Counted from the stretch's first letter, positions 29,192-37,999 are shown. The stretch is DNA of 64,000 nt from 13-2-20CM-66-19 sp963760225 (GCA_963760225.1 CAVXCD010000003.1:682001-746000), one strand, 5' to 3'. Program-made: numbers and translations. Notes: a model not told the origin generated them from the letters alone.

Positions 29192-30334
29192 ATGCTGCAC
29201 GAATTCCTTACCGCCCAGCGAGCCGAGCTGATCGAGCGGTGTAGAGTAAAGGTCACAAAAAGATCTGCGCCCGGACCAGTTCCGACGGGGAAAATACGCG
29301 GAATACCGGACTTCCTGAACCAGCTCATCGAGACCCTGCAAGCGGACCCGGAGCGCAGCAAACAGCTCTCCGGAGCACAGGACAGCAGCAGCAAATCGGC
29401 CTTGTCAGAAATGGGCGTTTCGGCGACGCGGCACGGGCGCGAGCTATCCGGGCACGGATTCACGGTTGAGCAGGTTATTCGTGACTACGGTGATCTGTGC
29501 CAGGCGATAACGGACTCGGCTCTCGAACACGGCGCCACGATCGAGGTTGCCGAATTCCGAACACTTAATCGCTGCCTGGACAACGCCATCGCGGATTCGG
29601 TGACGGAATGGGCCTACCATCACAATCTCGCCAATGCAAAACAAAAAGTTGCGCGGGTGGACCTGTTTATATACGAAATGCGAAAGCTTATTCATACCGC
29701 GACACTCGCCGCTATTGCGCTTAAAACCGGCAATGTCGGCATAGCTGGGGCGACAGGCGCTGTACTGGAGCGCAGCTTGATAGAACTGCGTAATCTATTG
29801 GATCGCTCCCTGGCCGACCTGCGCGGGCGATCTACAGCGCCCACCCAACACAAGCTCATCTCCGTTGCCGACTTTGTCGGTGAAAGCCAAATCTGCGCAT
29901 CCCTCGAGGCGCAAAATCGGGGGTGCACGTTAGCCGTTTCCGCTGTTGATCCCAAACTAGCGGTTGACGCCGACCAAGCCATGCTGTTCGCGGCGCTGGG
30001 CAACTTGCTGGATAACGCGTTCAAGTTTACGCGGCCCAAGACCGAAGTTTCGTTGAAAGCCTACGCATCCGGCGATCGCATATTTATTGAGGTTGAAGAC
30101 CACTGCGGTGGCCTTCGCGCGGGCGGGGCGGAAAACATGCTTCTGCCGTCTACGCTGAAGGGCGCGGATACAGCGAACGGCGGACTGTGTATCTGTCAAG
30201 ACAGCCTCCAGGCAAACAATGGAGTTTTGAGCGTCATCGATCTACCCGGTACGGGATGCGTCTTCAGAATTGACCTGCCGCGGCACACTCTGCCCGCCTT
30301 GAGCGCACGGCCTAAGGAAGCAAACGGCAAGTAA
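29192..30334 (+). CDS. Degenerate RsbRD-type sensor kinase lacking the phospho-accepting histidine
   Basis: 380 residues from ATG 29192 (MLHEFLTAQRAELIERCR). The N-terminal half resembles the RsbT co-antagonist (RsbRD) sensor domain, with GFTVEQVIRDYGDLCQAITD. The dimerisation helix reads DLFIYEMRKLIHTATLAA, where relatives as I recall them have an A-H-E-L-R-N box: the His is Tyr here. The ATPase domain keeps the N-box ALGNLLDNAFKFT and DHCGG, but the following G-rich lid is poor (NGGLCIC instead of GLGLGL). It probably cannot phosphorylate, and may act as a binding or inhibitory partner, or be decaying. A response-regulator remnant lies downstream on the other strand. Confidence 0.8.
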   Translation: MLHEFLTAQRAELIERCRVKVTKRSAPGPVPTGKIRGIPDFLNQLIETLQADPERSKQLSGAQDSSSKSALSEMGVSATRHGRELSGHGFTVEQVIRDYGDLCQAITDSALEHGATIEVAEFRTLNRCLDNAIADSVTEWAYHHNLANAKQKVARVDLFIYEMRKLIHTATLAAIALKTGNVGIAGATGAVLERSLIELRNLLDRSLADLRGRSTAPTQHKLISVADFVGESQICASLEAQNRGCTLAVSAVDPKLAVDADQAMLFAALGNLLDNAFKFTRPKTEVSLKAYASGDRIFIEVEDHCGGLRAGGAENMLLPSTLKGADTANGGLCICQDSLQANNGVLSVIDLPGTGCVFRIDLPRHTLPALSARPKEANGK

Positions 30335-31358
30335 CTGAGACCTTAGCCTTCACACGCCCCTAAGATGACCGCGCAGCTAGGACCTCGGGATTCGATCACT
30401 GAATCCGGGGCAGTTCTGCCTGAGGTAAGTCGGTCTCGATTAAGTGGGGAAAGCGGCGCTACCAGGCGATGGAGCCGCTGCTCAACGCGGCGAAGCAGAT
30501 GGCAGAGTAATGAGCGCTCTGTCGCGTACCATCAGGTCCACAAGTGTCATTGCGACGTCCCCGCGCGTCACTTCGCCGTGCGGTTCGGGCGAGAGCATTT
30601 CCGGTCACCTCCGGAAATTCAACAACACGAGGGTCGAGAGCCCTCCGATGGGCAACGTACTGTCGAGCTGCGGACGCATCGCTATCTGGGAAACGTCACA
30701 GCATTGCCTCGATGAGCCGGAGAAGCTCGGTTGGGTCACAGGGCTTTGCAATGAATCGCCCGGTGCTTCCCGCGGTACTGATATGCGCACCTGCCGGTCA
30801 CCACCGTCCGCTATCCGGGCACTCAAAATCAGCTCTTTTGTTTTGCTACCCGTCGCGCGCTTGTTTGAACGCCGCCATCGCCCCCGAGCCAGATGATGAT
30901 GTTCACCCACGCCTGGTCCCCAAGTACTTGATTTTCGGCCTATGCCGCCCCGCCAAGGTTATGTGCTGTACCGCACAGTCTGCGCTGAATAAGATTTGGG
31001 ATGTTCAACCGAAAAACGCAAGCGGTGTCGCCAGTCTGATCAAGGGACGCCACCTTTGCCTTGGCCGGCTCTCTTTGCTGCTCAAGCCGCGGTTTGAAGC
31101 GCTTTGCCTGGACTGAGCATCCTCCCCCAGCGCGGCGTTCTCCCCATCGAGCACGATCTGCTTGATCTTCTGCCGCCGCCCCGCGGTAGCAATCCAGGGT
31201 ACATCGCGGTCAAATTGCGTATCGCGAGGATGCTCCATCGCTTCCGCGGAACACGCTATCCTTCGATGCACCGGGTCAGCCTTTGGTGTCCACTTAGGGG
31301 CCAAGCACACTGACCAAGCGTGATTGCAAATCACACTATCCCCAAACGGGAGTCACTA
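30335..31358. other. Gene-poor kilobase with regulator debris
   Basis: No intact gene is supported. A receiver-domain fragment lies at 30696-30790 on the minus strand. Other open frames have irregular composition and no motif. The DUF6494 gene promoter should be in the last ~150 bases. Confidence 0.45.
30696..30790 (-). pseudogene. C-terminal fragment of a response-regulator receiver domain
   Basis: The frame reads GAHISTAGSTGRFIAKPCDP and then TELLRLIEAML before a TGA. The KP pair followed by a short amphipathic helix is the alpha-5 end of a CheY-like receiver. No phospho-acceptor Asp region can be followed upstream. It may be the lost partner of the degenerate kinase next to it. Confidence 0.6.
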
Positions 31359-31565
31359 ATGAACGAGGAAGCGCTGAACTTCAGTATACGTAAGTTCTTG
31401 AAAACGGTCGGCGTGAGCTCGCAGCGGGCGATTGAGCGCGCGGTCGCCGACGCTGCCGCCGGCGGTGCGATTGCCGGCACAGAATCATTTCCCGCAAGAA
31501 TGACGTTGGAGATTGCGGGGCTCAAGTTGAACGTCATATTTACCGGCGACATCAATCTTCAATAA
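31359..31565 (+). CDS. DUF6494-family small protein
   Basis: 68 residues from ATG 31359, with CGGGAG upstream. It reads MNEEALNFSIRKFLKTVGV, then SSQRAIERAVADA and MTLEIAGLKLNVIFTGDI. This matches the small conserved family DUF6494 as I recall it: an N-terminal helical part and a C-terminal beta hairpin. Function unknown. It recurs near stress genes in proteobacteria, in keeping with this island. Confidence 0.78.
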   Translation: MNEEALNFSIRKFLKTVGVSSQRAIERAVADAAAGGAIAGTESFPARMTLEIAGLKLNVIFTGDINLQ

Positions 31566-32114
31566 GCGCAATGCGGCACGCCCACCTATGTGAACCTAGG
31601 TGGGGCCGTGCGCCAGCGTGCACGGACGGACGTAATCACCAGTAAGCATCCACGCTGAGTGAATATCTCCAAGACCCCGGTGCTCGAATTCCTGCAGAGA
31701 AATGCCAGCTTTTCCAGAGGGCTGCCCCAGAAGCACGTAGAGAAAGGGGTTATCCCGGGCAGCCGGTTACCGATGCGCACGAGCGGCACCGGGAAGAATC
31801 ACCCTCCCGGCGATGGCCGCAGCAACTGTCCGCCTCGCCCGCCGGATGACGTGCCGCGGACGTTCTGGCAACAAGTTGCCGATGAGACGCATCGGATCGT
31901 GCAAGAGAACCTGCGCCGCCAGAGGAACCGGATCGCAGGTTGATAGTCCACGGCCTCCATCGGCGCTTGTACGCTGGGCGGCTTCTCTGCCAGCCAGTAG
32001 GTCCCTTCCGACAGCATCCGATGCCACGGCCTACACGATCCGTCGCGTGCGCTGATAGGCCACAACCTGCGGTGCACCTAGGATGTGCGGTGAAGTTCAG
32101 GGAGCCCCTGCGCG
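31566..32114. other. Region with one doubtful open frame
   Basis: A GTG-started frame at 31659-31943 (94 codons, ending WQQVADETHRIVQENLRRQR) looks protein-like at its C-terminus, but its ribosome site is weak and I see no family. I leave it uncalled. Nothing else is evident. Confidence 0.35.
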
Positions 32115-32309
32115 ATGACCGATATCGATCTCGCTCCGCCGCCCGGGCAAGCCGACCGCTACCGCGAGATGGCGAGCCGCATTCGCACGCTCACTTCCTT
32201 GGTGCAGTACGCGGAGATACGCGAGCAGCTCAGCCTGCTCGCACTCCAGTACGAGAGGCTGGCGAAGTCTCTCGACGAGGTAGCCGAATCTCTACGAAGC
32301 GTGACATGA
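32115..32309 (+). CDS. Small helical protein, 64 aa
   Basis: Reads MTDIDLAPPPGQADRYREMA, then RIRTLTSLVQYAEIREQLSL and YERLAKSLDEVAESLR. A predicted pair of amphipathic helices with no membrane segment. It resembles short alphaproteobacterial proteins with a YRxxAxxLR...ADxYERLA pattern, which are uncharacterised. It is followed 25 bases later by another small gene on the same strand, so the two may be co-transcribed. Confidence 0.6.
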   Translation: MTDIDLAPPPGQADRYREMASRIRTLTSLVQYAEIREQLSLLALQYERLAKSLDEVAESLRSVT

Positions 32310-32334
32310 CGCCCCGTCGAAACTGGCCTCGCTG

Positions 32335-32625
32335 ATGAATCCGGAGGCGGTAGCAAAAGTCTGCGACGAACTGCACGAGTACGTTGATCAGGGACCAGGC
32401 GAGAATCCGGGTGCGTTGGCCAGAGCTCTGGGCACGGTACGGATGCTTCGAGCCGCTGCATCCTGGGACTATCCCCTCGCCATACTTACGGAGATCGAGG
32501 TGCAGCTCGCGCGTTGGTTCAGCCGCGAGGAATGGCGCGGCACCGACGAAGGGCGGCGCTGCCGTGAAACACTGCTTGCTCATATCTCGAAGTTGGAAGA
32601 CGCGTGGGAGCGTCCGCGCGCGTGA
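32335..32625 (+). CDS. Small protein of unknown function, 96 aa
   Basis: From ATG 32335 it reads MNPEAVAKVCDELHEYVDQG, later LAILTEIEVQLARWFS and REEWRGTDEGRRCRETLLAH. Mostly helical, moderately acidic, no signal or membrane helix. Codon usage is regular and the frame stays open to 32625. I do not recognise a family. It probably forms an operon with the preceding 64-residue gene. Confidence 0.6.
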   Translation: MNPEAVAKVCDELHEYVDQGPGENPGALARALGTVRMLRAAASWDYPLAILTEIEVQLARWFSREEWRGTDEGRRCRETLLAHISKLEDAWERPRA

Positions 32626-33157
32626 GTGCCTCGCTGAGCGACGCCTCGCCGCACCCGACAGCGCCGAGGAAGCGATGCCGGCCGTACAGGCCGGTGTCGA
32701 TCCCCTCGAGTCTTGAAGTATTGCGTCGTACGCTACCGGACAGAACGGGGTTTCACTGCTCGGCGTTCTTAATCGCAACACTGTGTATGTCCGCACGCCT
32801 GAGCGGCGCCCAGAACGCTCTTGGCCTCGGTCTTCTTGTCGACGACGCGCAGGTACGCCCGCGCGCCGTGCACCAGGAGCGTTCGTAGGAAGCGTAGGTG
32901 GCTGACTCGACGTCAGGATTTGAAATTATTAGGAAGGTCGCGAACCGTTTGGGAGTTTCGTCGCGCATGGTGGTGTAGCGTCGCCCACGATCTGCAAGTG
33001 ACGAGTCGTCCGTCAGGTTGCTCCAAGCGATCTTGTCGACGCCGACGAGCTGGTTGCACGTGCCCTTGATCTCTTTCCTGGGGCGTAAAGGCCGTCACCT
33101 CCGCTCGGGCATGGGTACGGGACTGCGCAGGTAGTCTCAAAGTACCCGTTGTGCGGG
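32626..33157. other. Intergenic stretch, nothing recognised
   Basis: About 530 bases. Open frames on both strands lack ribosome sites and show no motif. Probably eroded sequence within the island. Confidence 0.4.
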
Positions 33158-33349
33158 TCATGGCGAGCGATCCGGGATCCCATCTTTGGCAGTGACCAGA
33201 GGAGCAGCATCCCGAGCGGCCGGCTTCTGACCCGGCATGAACGGGGTGATGAACGAAGTTGGCACCGGGGACCGATCCTCCGGGTTCCGAATCTGACCGG
33301 GGATCCGTTCAATGGGGGGGCGCACGTTGGGTTGGCGTGGCGTATTCAT
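33158..33349 (-). CDS. Possible small proline-rich protein, 63 aa
   Basis: ATG 33349 has AGGAAG at ideal spacing. The peptide reads MNTPRQPNVRPPIERIPGQI and continues Pro/Arg-rich without hydrophobic core. The ribosome site argues for translation; the composition argues for a disordered protein. No family recognised. Confidence 0.4.
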   Translation of the reverse strand: MNTPRQPNVRPPIERIPGQIRNPEDRSPVPTSFITPFMPGQKPAARDAAPLVTAKDGIPDRSP

Positions 33350-33781
33350 CGTGACTTCCTGGTTGCAGCGAATGGCAATGGCGAGGGCGAGTGACGGTGT
33401 TATGCACCATAGCTGCGCCGCGGGCTATCATCGGTGCGCTGACGCACGCAGGCGAATACATTTGGAGACAAGAAAGAGACCATGCCGTACGCTAAAGACG
33501 TCACTCCTGTGACAGTTCCGGAGCAAATCCGCCCTTCATTGGTCGCCGCGGCCTGACGATGCCTTTTCGCGAAGCCTTCTCCGCACTGGAAGGTCCCTTC
33601 GCGGAACCTCCTCCTCTTTCAAGTAACCCTTGCTCAGCCCGCCGTCCCGAGTTTGCGGCGCCGGGGGGGGATCGCCCCCGGGTTCATCGCACCGCAAGGG
33701 CTGGCGCCGGCCACTTCTCGCGGCCAGGGAGCACATTCCTCGCGAGGACACATCCCTCGCGAGGAATGTGGCTTTAAGTAG
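33350..33781. other. Intergenic stretch with a short frame and a perfect hairpin
   Basis: A 24-codon frame (MPYAKDVTPVTVPEQIRPSL, then VAAA) starts at about 33482, possibly the remnant of a longer gene. The main structural feature is the 16-bp hairpin at 33732-33770, listed separately. Confidence 0.4.
33732..33770. terminator. Perfect 16-bp hairpin downstream of csbD-like gene
   Basis: Arms 33732-33747 (CACATTCCTCGCGAGG) and 33755-33770 are exact complements around a 7-base loop. Each arm also contains the palindrome CCTCGCGAGG. It starts 12 bases after the csbD-like stop. No T-run follows on the minus strand, so it may be a processing or binding site rather than a simple terminator. Confidence 0.55.
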
Positions 33782-33976
33782 TCATGCACCTTTCTTTGAG
33801 GTGTCTTTCAGCTCTTGCCTGACGTCTCCTAACTTTGCTTGAGCTTCGCCGCCGATTTGCTGAACCTTGCCTTTTACTTCCAGCTTTTTATCGCCCAGGA
33901 CCTTTCCGGTAACTTCATTGATCTTGCCTTCCACTTCATGGGTCCGGCCCTTAACTTGGTCTTTGTTTACGCTCAT
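33782..33976 (-). CDS. CsbD-family stress protein
   Basis: 64 residues from ATG 33976. It reads MSVNKDQVKGRTHEVEGKIN, then EVTGKVLGDKKLEVKGKVQQ and AQAKLGDVRQELKD, the repeated (V)KGKxxE pattern of CsbD proteins. Highly charged, helical, no membrane segment. CsbD genes are typically induced by general stress, and their molecular role is not settled. The frame continues upstream to 34384, but that extension is not protein-like, so I use the ATG that begins the family domain. Confidence 0.9.
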   Translation of the reverse strand: MSVNKDQVKGRTHEVEGKINEVTGKVLGDKKLEVKGKVQQIGGEAQAKLGDVRQELKDTSKKGA

Positions 33977-34556
33977 AGCATGCTCCTGATAATCCATGCC
34001 AGCAAAACGGCCGACATGCTGTAGTGAATCGTTGCAATCAAAAAAACAGGCTTCGGGAACCGCGCCGCAAACCAAATCTAAGGGAGGCTTGCCTGCCAAG
34101 TCTGTACGGAGGAGCACGGAACGCCAAGCAGCCCGCGCTCGAAGCCGAATTGACCGACATCGAGAGAGAGCGTCAATGGTCGCACTCGGGATCCCGACTT
34201 GTTCCGGCACGCTAGCGTCAGCCAGCGACCGCTCGCCCTCATTCGGATGCCGAGGAGCACACAGACTACGAGGATTGCCGATCGCATCTTTCCTCCTCCG
34301 GTGCGAGACCGGGATAGAAAGGCTGGGTTGTCGCGACAGTCGCACCGAACCCATCTCAGCCGTGAGACGCTGAATTGCACCCACACGCTATCCAATTGTC
34401 CTGGAACGGGTCTGTGCGCCAGCGTACGGGTACAACCGACCTCTTGGGTGTTGAAATATTGGTCTTTGGCAAGCCGATCTATGTGCGGTAGCGAGCTGAC
34501 TGCATGGTCCTCTTAATGTTCCAATGTCCGCTCAGACGAACAACTTGGAGATCAAC
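33977..34556. other. Intergenic stretch upstream of csbD-like gene
   Basis: Nearly 580 bases. On the minus strand an ATG at 34287 follows a strong GGAGGAAAG site and starts MRSAILVVCVLLGI, a signal-like segment, but the rest (to 34078) has no family character; it may be a decayed small envelope gene. Nothing else supported. Confidence 0.35.
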
Positions 34557-34631
34557 ATGTACATCGGCGGCGGCATACTTGGACTGATTCTGGTCGTGGC
34601 TCTCATACTCTTTGTACTGCGGAGAGCTTGA
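34557..34631 (+). CDS. 24-residue single-helix membrane peptide
   Basis: ATG 34557 is preceded by TTGGAG at good distance. The peptide is a short polar start (MYIGGG), one hydrophobic helix (ILGLILVVALILFVL) and RRA at the end. Small hydrophobic peptides of this kind are common in stress regions and easily missed. The role is unknown; it could be a membrane stress peptide similar in style to the DUF3309 gene at 39621. Confidence 0.5.
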   Translation: MYIGGGILGLILVVALILFVLRRA

Positions 34632-34863
34632 GTCGCACTGCGAACGGCAGATTGGCCAGCGGATGCCGATAAGGCAGACGCAATGCGACCTCAGGAGCGC
34701 GGCATTTTTATTCTTGTGATGACGTGACTGCTGAACGATATGGTCGCGATCGCTTTGATCATTATCGGTCGCCCTGGGGCCATTTGGCAGCGGCAACATT
34801 CATCTGCAATCGTCCGAGTCGCACCAACGGCCTGCTAACCGGTCAGCATCACAGGACATACAC

Positions 34864-35457
34864 GTGAATACGCTCCCTCTACAGTGGATCATTGTTGCCG
34901 GCGTTGTGGTCATCGCGTTGCTTGCACTAGCGGCATGGTTTTTCTCCCAAAAGAAAAAACAATCCGCAAGGCTTCAGCAACGGTTCGGCGCGGAATACGA
35001 CCGAACGATGGGTGAGCTCGGTGGACGAACCAAGGCGGAATCAGAGCTCAAGGCCCGCGAAAAGCGCGTTGAGGCCCTAACTATCACGCCATTGGCGCCT
35101 GCTGAGGCCGCTAGGTTCGCTCAGGCCTGGGACGCTTTGCAGGCTCGTTTCGTCGATAACCCCAAAGGGGTCGTCGTCCAGGCGGATCAGTTGGTCCGTG
35201 AGTTGATGCTCAAGCGTGGCTTCCCCATGGGCGATTTCGAACGCCGTGCTGCCGATATCTCAGTCGACCACCCTACGGTCGTGGAGCATTACCGGGCGGC
35301 GCAGGCGATCGCGGCGCGCGATGAGCGCGGCGAAGCCGACACCGAGGAGCTACGCAAGGCAGTGGTGCATTACCGTGTCCTTTTCGATGAGATGCTTGAG
35401 ATAAGAGAGGCTAAGCAAGAGGTCCTTCCCGCCAAGCAAGTGCCGGTGCACGCATGA
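34864..35457 (+). CDS. Membrane-anchored helical protein of unknown function, 197 aa
   Basis: GTG 34864 starts MNTLPLQWIIVAGVVVIALL, an N-terminal membrane anchor, followed by a charged helical stretch (KQSARLQQRFG, ELKAREKRVEAL). The conserved-looking domain begins LTITPLAPAEAARFAQAWDA and includes QARFVDNPKGVVVQADQLV. The next gene (35454) carries a related FxxxWDxxQxxFVDxP motif, so the two share a domain. A decayed duplicate is at 17895-18395. The stop overlaps the next start (ATGA). No known function; probably an inner-membrane protein with a cytoplasmic domain. Confidence 0.75.
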   Translation: MNTLPLQWIIVAGVVVIALLALAAWFFSQKKKQSARLQQRFGAEYDRTMGELGGRTKAESELKAREKRVEALTITPLAPAEAARFAQAWDALQARFVDNPKGVVVQADQLVRELMLKRGFPMGDFERRAADISVDHPTVVEHYRAAQAIAARDERGEADTEELRKAVVHYRVLFDEMLEIREAKQEVLPAKQVPVHA

Positions 35458-35876
35458 ACGCCATCACGAAACAAGAGCTGGTTAAGGTAGGTCCCGATTT
35501 TGCAGGTGTTGCGAAGATGCCGCCGGCACAACAAGAGGCTGAGGGAGATCTCAATGAGCCGGTGCTCGACAATCAGAACACCGATGTGAGGACTGAAGAG
35601 AGGGAGCTCGCTCCGCTGTTTTTGCCCGATGTGGCCAAAGAGTTTCGCTCGCACTGGGATACCGTTCAAAGAGGGTTTGTCGATGACCCGAGACAGGCTG
35701 TCCAGCAGGGAGATGAGCTTGTTGTCCAGGTCATGAAGAGCGTGGCGGAAACCTTTTCCCGTGAGCGCGCAATGGTTGAGGGTCAGATGAATCAAGCAGG
35801 CAAAGCGTCCACCGAGACCTTGCGCATCGCCCTGAGGCGGTATCGCTCGTTTTTTGAGCGTCTGCTGTCTTTCTAG
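35454..35876 (+). CDS. Cytoplasmic paralogue of the preceding domain, 140 aa
   Basis: Starts at ATG 35454, overlapping the previous stop by four bases. After a polar N-terminal third it reads FLPDVAKEFRSHWDTVQRGF, then VDDPRQAVQQGDELVVQVM, matching the FAQAWDALQARFVDNP...QADQLVRELM segment of its neighbour. It ends LRRYRSFFERLLSF and has no membrane segment. The pair looks like an anchored and a soluble version of one domain, presumably interacting. Function unknown. Confidence 0.72.
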   Translation: MNAITKQELVKVGPDFAGVAKMPPAQQEAEGDLNEPVLDNQNTDVRTEERELAPLFLPDVAKEFRSHWDTVQRGFVDDPRQAVQQGDELVVQVMKSVAETFSRERAMVEGQMNQAGKASTETLRIALRRYRSFFERLLSF

Positions 35877-36219
35877 TGTCTGGTCGGCGCTGGCGCCTCA
35901 CCGCCGAGCTCGGTGATACTGGCCCACACGGCGGTAGTCTCCCCTCCCCGACCGACGTCGAGGTCGTGAATGACTGGAAAACAGCTTGCGTTCAGTGGAC
36001 GATTCAGTCCCCCAGCAGTTCTGCCATGGCGTGCAACTACCGTGACCTAGCGCGGCATCGGAGGAATGACGCGACCTTATCTTGCGCCGATGGGCTGGCT
36101 GCGCGCGGTAGCTGCCCGCAGCGGCCCTCGACCACCTGATCAGCGCATCCTCGTCGGCCCTCACGCGCCTGCACAGCGTTCGCGCATGGTGCGCGGACGC
36201 TTCATTCCAAATCGCTTCA
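35877..36219. other. Intergenic stretch, nothing recognised
   Basis: About 340 bases. No frame with family signal on either strand. Confidence 0.4.
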
Positions 36220-36372
36220 CTATTTGCAGGCCGCGTATTCGTCGCGGCTCAACGTACCGTCATGATCCAAATCGCATCGGGTGAAGTTCTGGCTGAGCCA
36301 CTTGTTGCCCTTGACGTCATCCCTGGTCAGAGCGCCTTTCTTTGTGGTATCCAGGTCCGGAAGCCCGGGCTA
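36220..36372 (-). pseudogene. C-terminal fragment of an EF-hand gene
   Basis: The minus-strand frame reads DLDTTKKGALTRDDVKGNKW, then LSQNFTRCDLDHDGTLSRDE and YAACK before a TAG at 36220. It aligns residue for residue with the end of the EF-hand protein encoded at 22461-22889, and its second loop (DLDHDGTLSRDE) is closer to calcium-binding consensus. The signal peptide and linker are missing. Remnant of a second copy. Confidence 0.75.
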
Positions 36373-36375
36373 AGC

Positions 36376-36654
36376 CTATAGGTGCTGTTTCAGGTAATCG
36401 TCGCGGGCGCACTCCAGCTGCCACGCGGACTCGCAGATCACATGAAATCGGAGCGTCCGTAGGGTTCCGTTAACGAGTGCCTCGACCTCGAGTTCTACTT
36501 CAGACGGCGGGATCGCTTTGTCGCACAAAGCGCAGAGCTGCCCCGTCCCACTACCACCCCACAGCATCGAGCGCACTTTGCGGGGAAGGTGCCCTTTAGA
36601 TATGCGATCACGTGCAATGGGGCGCAGTGCTGATTCAAATTGGGTAAGCGGCAT
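36376..36654 (-). CDS. Small cysteine-containing protein, 92 aa
   Basis: Reads MPLTQFESALRPIARDRISK, then GQLCALCDKAIPPSEVELEV and TLRFHVICESAWQLECARDD. A CxxC pair followed by FHxxC suggests a small zinc-ribbon-like site. The N-terminal helix and the CALCDKAI / RFHVIC pattern recall uncharacterised proteobacterial proteins. It is on the same strand as the Crp/Fnr copy at 37211 but 557 bases downstream of it, so co-transcription is unlikely. Confidence 0.6.
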   Translation of the reverse strand: MPLTQFESALRPIARDRISKGHLPRKVRSMLWGGSGTGQLCALCDKAIPPSEVELEVEALVNGTLRTLRFHVICESAWQLECARDDYLKQHL

Positions 36655-37210
36655 GGTATCTGTGCCGACCAGTTAGATGGTCGTGTTTCTACGTGCCAAG
36701 CTTACGTCCAGGCAATCGCCGCGTTCTGTACGGTACCGAACAGAGCGTGCGGCAGGCCACATAAACAACCCTAATACCCGCTGACGCCGGACGATCTGCG
36801 AATCGACCGAAGAGATCAGCGGTGGCACTGCGTGCGATGCGGGCGCGACCGCGCCGCGGCATTTCGTCGTCGACATGGTCGCGCTGTGCGAGAATCTCCA
36901 TGACTGCACGCTACGGCGGGCAGGCGCCGACGAACAGGGGCGCAACTGTCGTGTGCGCCCCGATTCCGCTGGTGCGCGAGGTCCTATCCCGGATCAGCCG
37001 GACGCCGGCTCGCAGCGCCTTGCAACAGACTGCACCACGGGGAAGACTGTCTCGGGAAGGCGCGAGTCCGACAGTGACCTCTGCAGCGCATCTGGCGAAC
37101 CAATTACAAAGACGCAAAGGCTGCGAGGAGTATGGCTAGGCGGAAGAACTGAGTGAATTCTGCCCGGCCACGGATTTTTGATCGAGAAGTCTGTTTCCGA
37201 CCTTACTGGC
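36655..37210. other. Intergenic stretch, nothing recognised
   Basis: About 555 bases. Several open frames cross it, but all are Arg/Ala-rich shadows without ribosome sites. No repeat seen. Confidence 0.4.
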
Positions 37211-37954
37211 CTATTCAACGGACGGAGGAAGGAGCCGGTCACTTTCCTTTTTTACTACTTCGTAGCACTCGCACGAGCGCTCTTCGATGCCGGCCCGATT
37301 GAGCACTCTAATCTCACCGGAGTTATAGTGAATCAGTCCCGCGTTCTCCAACAGACCTGTCGCCTTCGTGACATCGTGGGGGCTGAGACCGAGCATGTTT
37401 CCAATCAGCTGCTCCGTCATACTAGTTTGAGTTGAAGGCAGTCGATCCAGGCTCAACAGCATCCAGGGGCAGAGTTGTTGGTCCACCGTGTGATGGCGGT
37501 TGCACGCGGCGGTTTGTACCATTTGCGTGATGAGTGACGATGCGAACATCAGCAGGAGGCGGCTCAGTGCCCCTCCGCTATGGAACTCATCCTTGAGTAC
37601 CTGTGCCTTCAGGCGGTAGGCGTGACCGGCGTTCTGCACGATCGCTCGACTCATGGTTGATTCACCGCCCATGAACAGCGCAATACCGACCATCCCCTCG
37701 TTCCCTACAACGGCAATTTCTGCAGATTCACCATTTTTCATGACGTAGAGCAGGGAGATGATGCAATCGATTGGGAAATAAGCGTGGCTCATCGTTTGGC
37801 CAGACTCATACAAGACCTGGCCCAGTGTTAAAGTAACCAACTCCAGATCGTTGACCAGACGATCGCACTCTGCGGCTCCCAATGCAGCAATAAGAGCGTT
37901 TTGCTGTGGCCGATGGTGGTCCGGCGCGGGGGTCTTTTTCACCTCAAACTCCAC
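37211..37954 (-). CDS. Crp/Fnr-family transcription regulator, copy 2
   Basis: 247 residues from GTG 37954, collinear with the regulator at 20758-21516. The effector-binding barrel includes LGQVLYESGQTMSHAYFP and VVGNEGMVGIALFMGGES; the middle helix has CNRHHTVDQQLCPWMLLSLD; the winged helix reads MTEQLIGNMLGLSPHDVTKAT. The C-terminal cysteines (SCECYEVVKKESDRLLP) are also conserved between the copies. The recognition helices differ, so the two probably bind different operators. Located 46 bases downstream of the membrane-protein gene at 38000, it is probably the last gene of a PRC-barrel operon. Confidence 0.88.
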   Translation of the reverse strand: MEFEVKKTPAPDHHRPQQNALIAALGAAECDRLVNDLELVTLTLGQVLYESGQTMSHAYFPIDCIISLLYVMKNGESAEIAVVGNEGMVGIALFMGGESTMSRAIVQNAGHAYRLKAQVLKDEFHSGGALSRLLLMFASSLITQMVQTAACNRHHTVDQQLCPWMLLSLDRLPSTQTSMTEQLIGNMLGLSPHDVTKATGLLENAGLIHYNSGEIRVLNRAGIEERSCECYEVVKKESDRLLPPSVE

Positions 37955-37999
37955 TCTGTTGTCGGGCGCGACGACAGCTTAATACCCGATGGACAATGG

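Noticed and set aside
31005..31334. 109-codon minus-strand frame before the DUF6494 gene
   Set aside because: No motif, no convincing start, irregular composition.
33977..34384. Long N-terminal extension of the CsbD-like gene
   Set aside because: The extension is not protein-like, and the family domain begins at ATG 33976.
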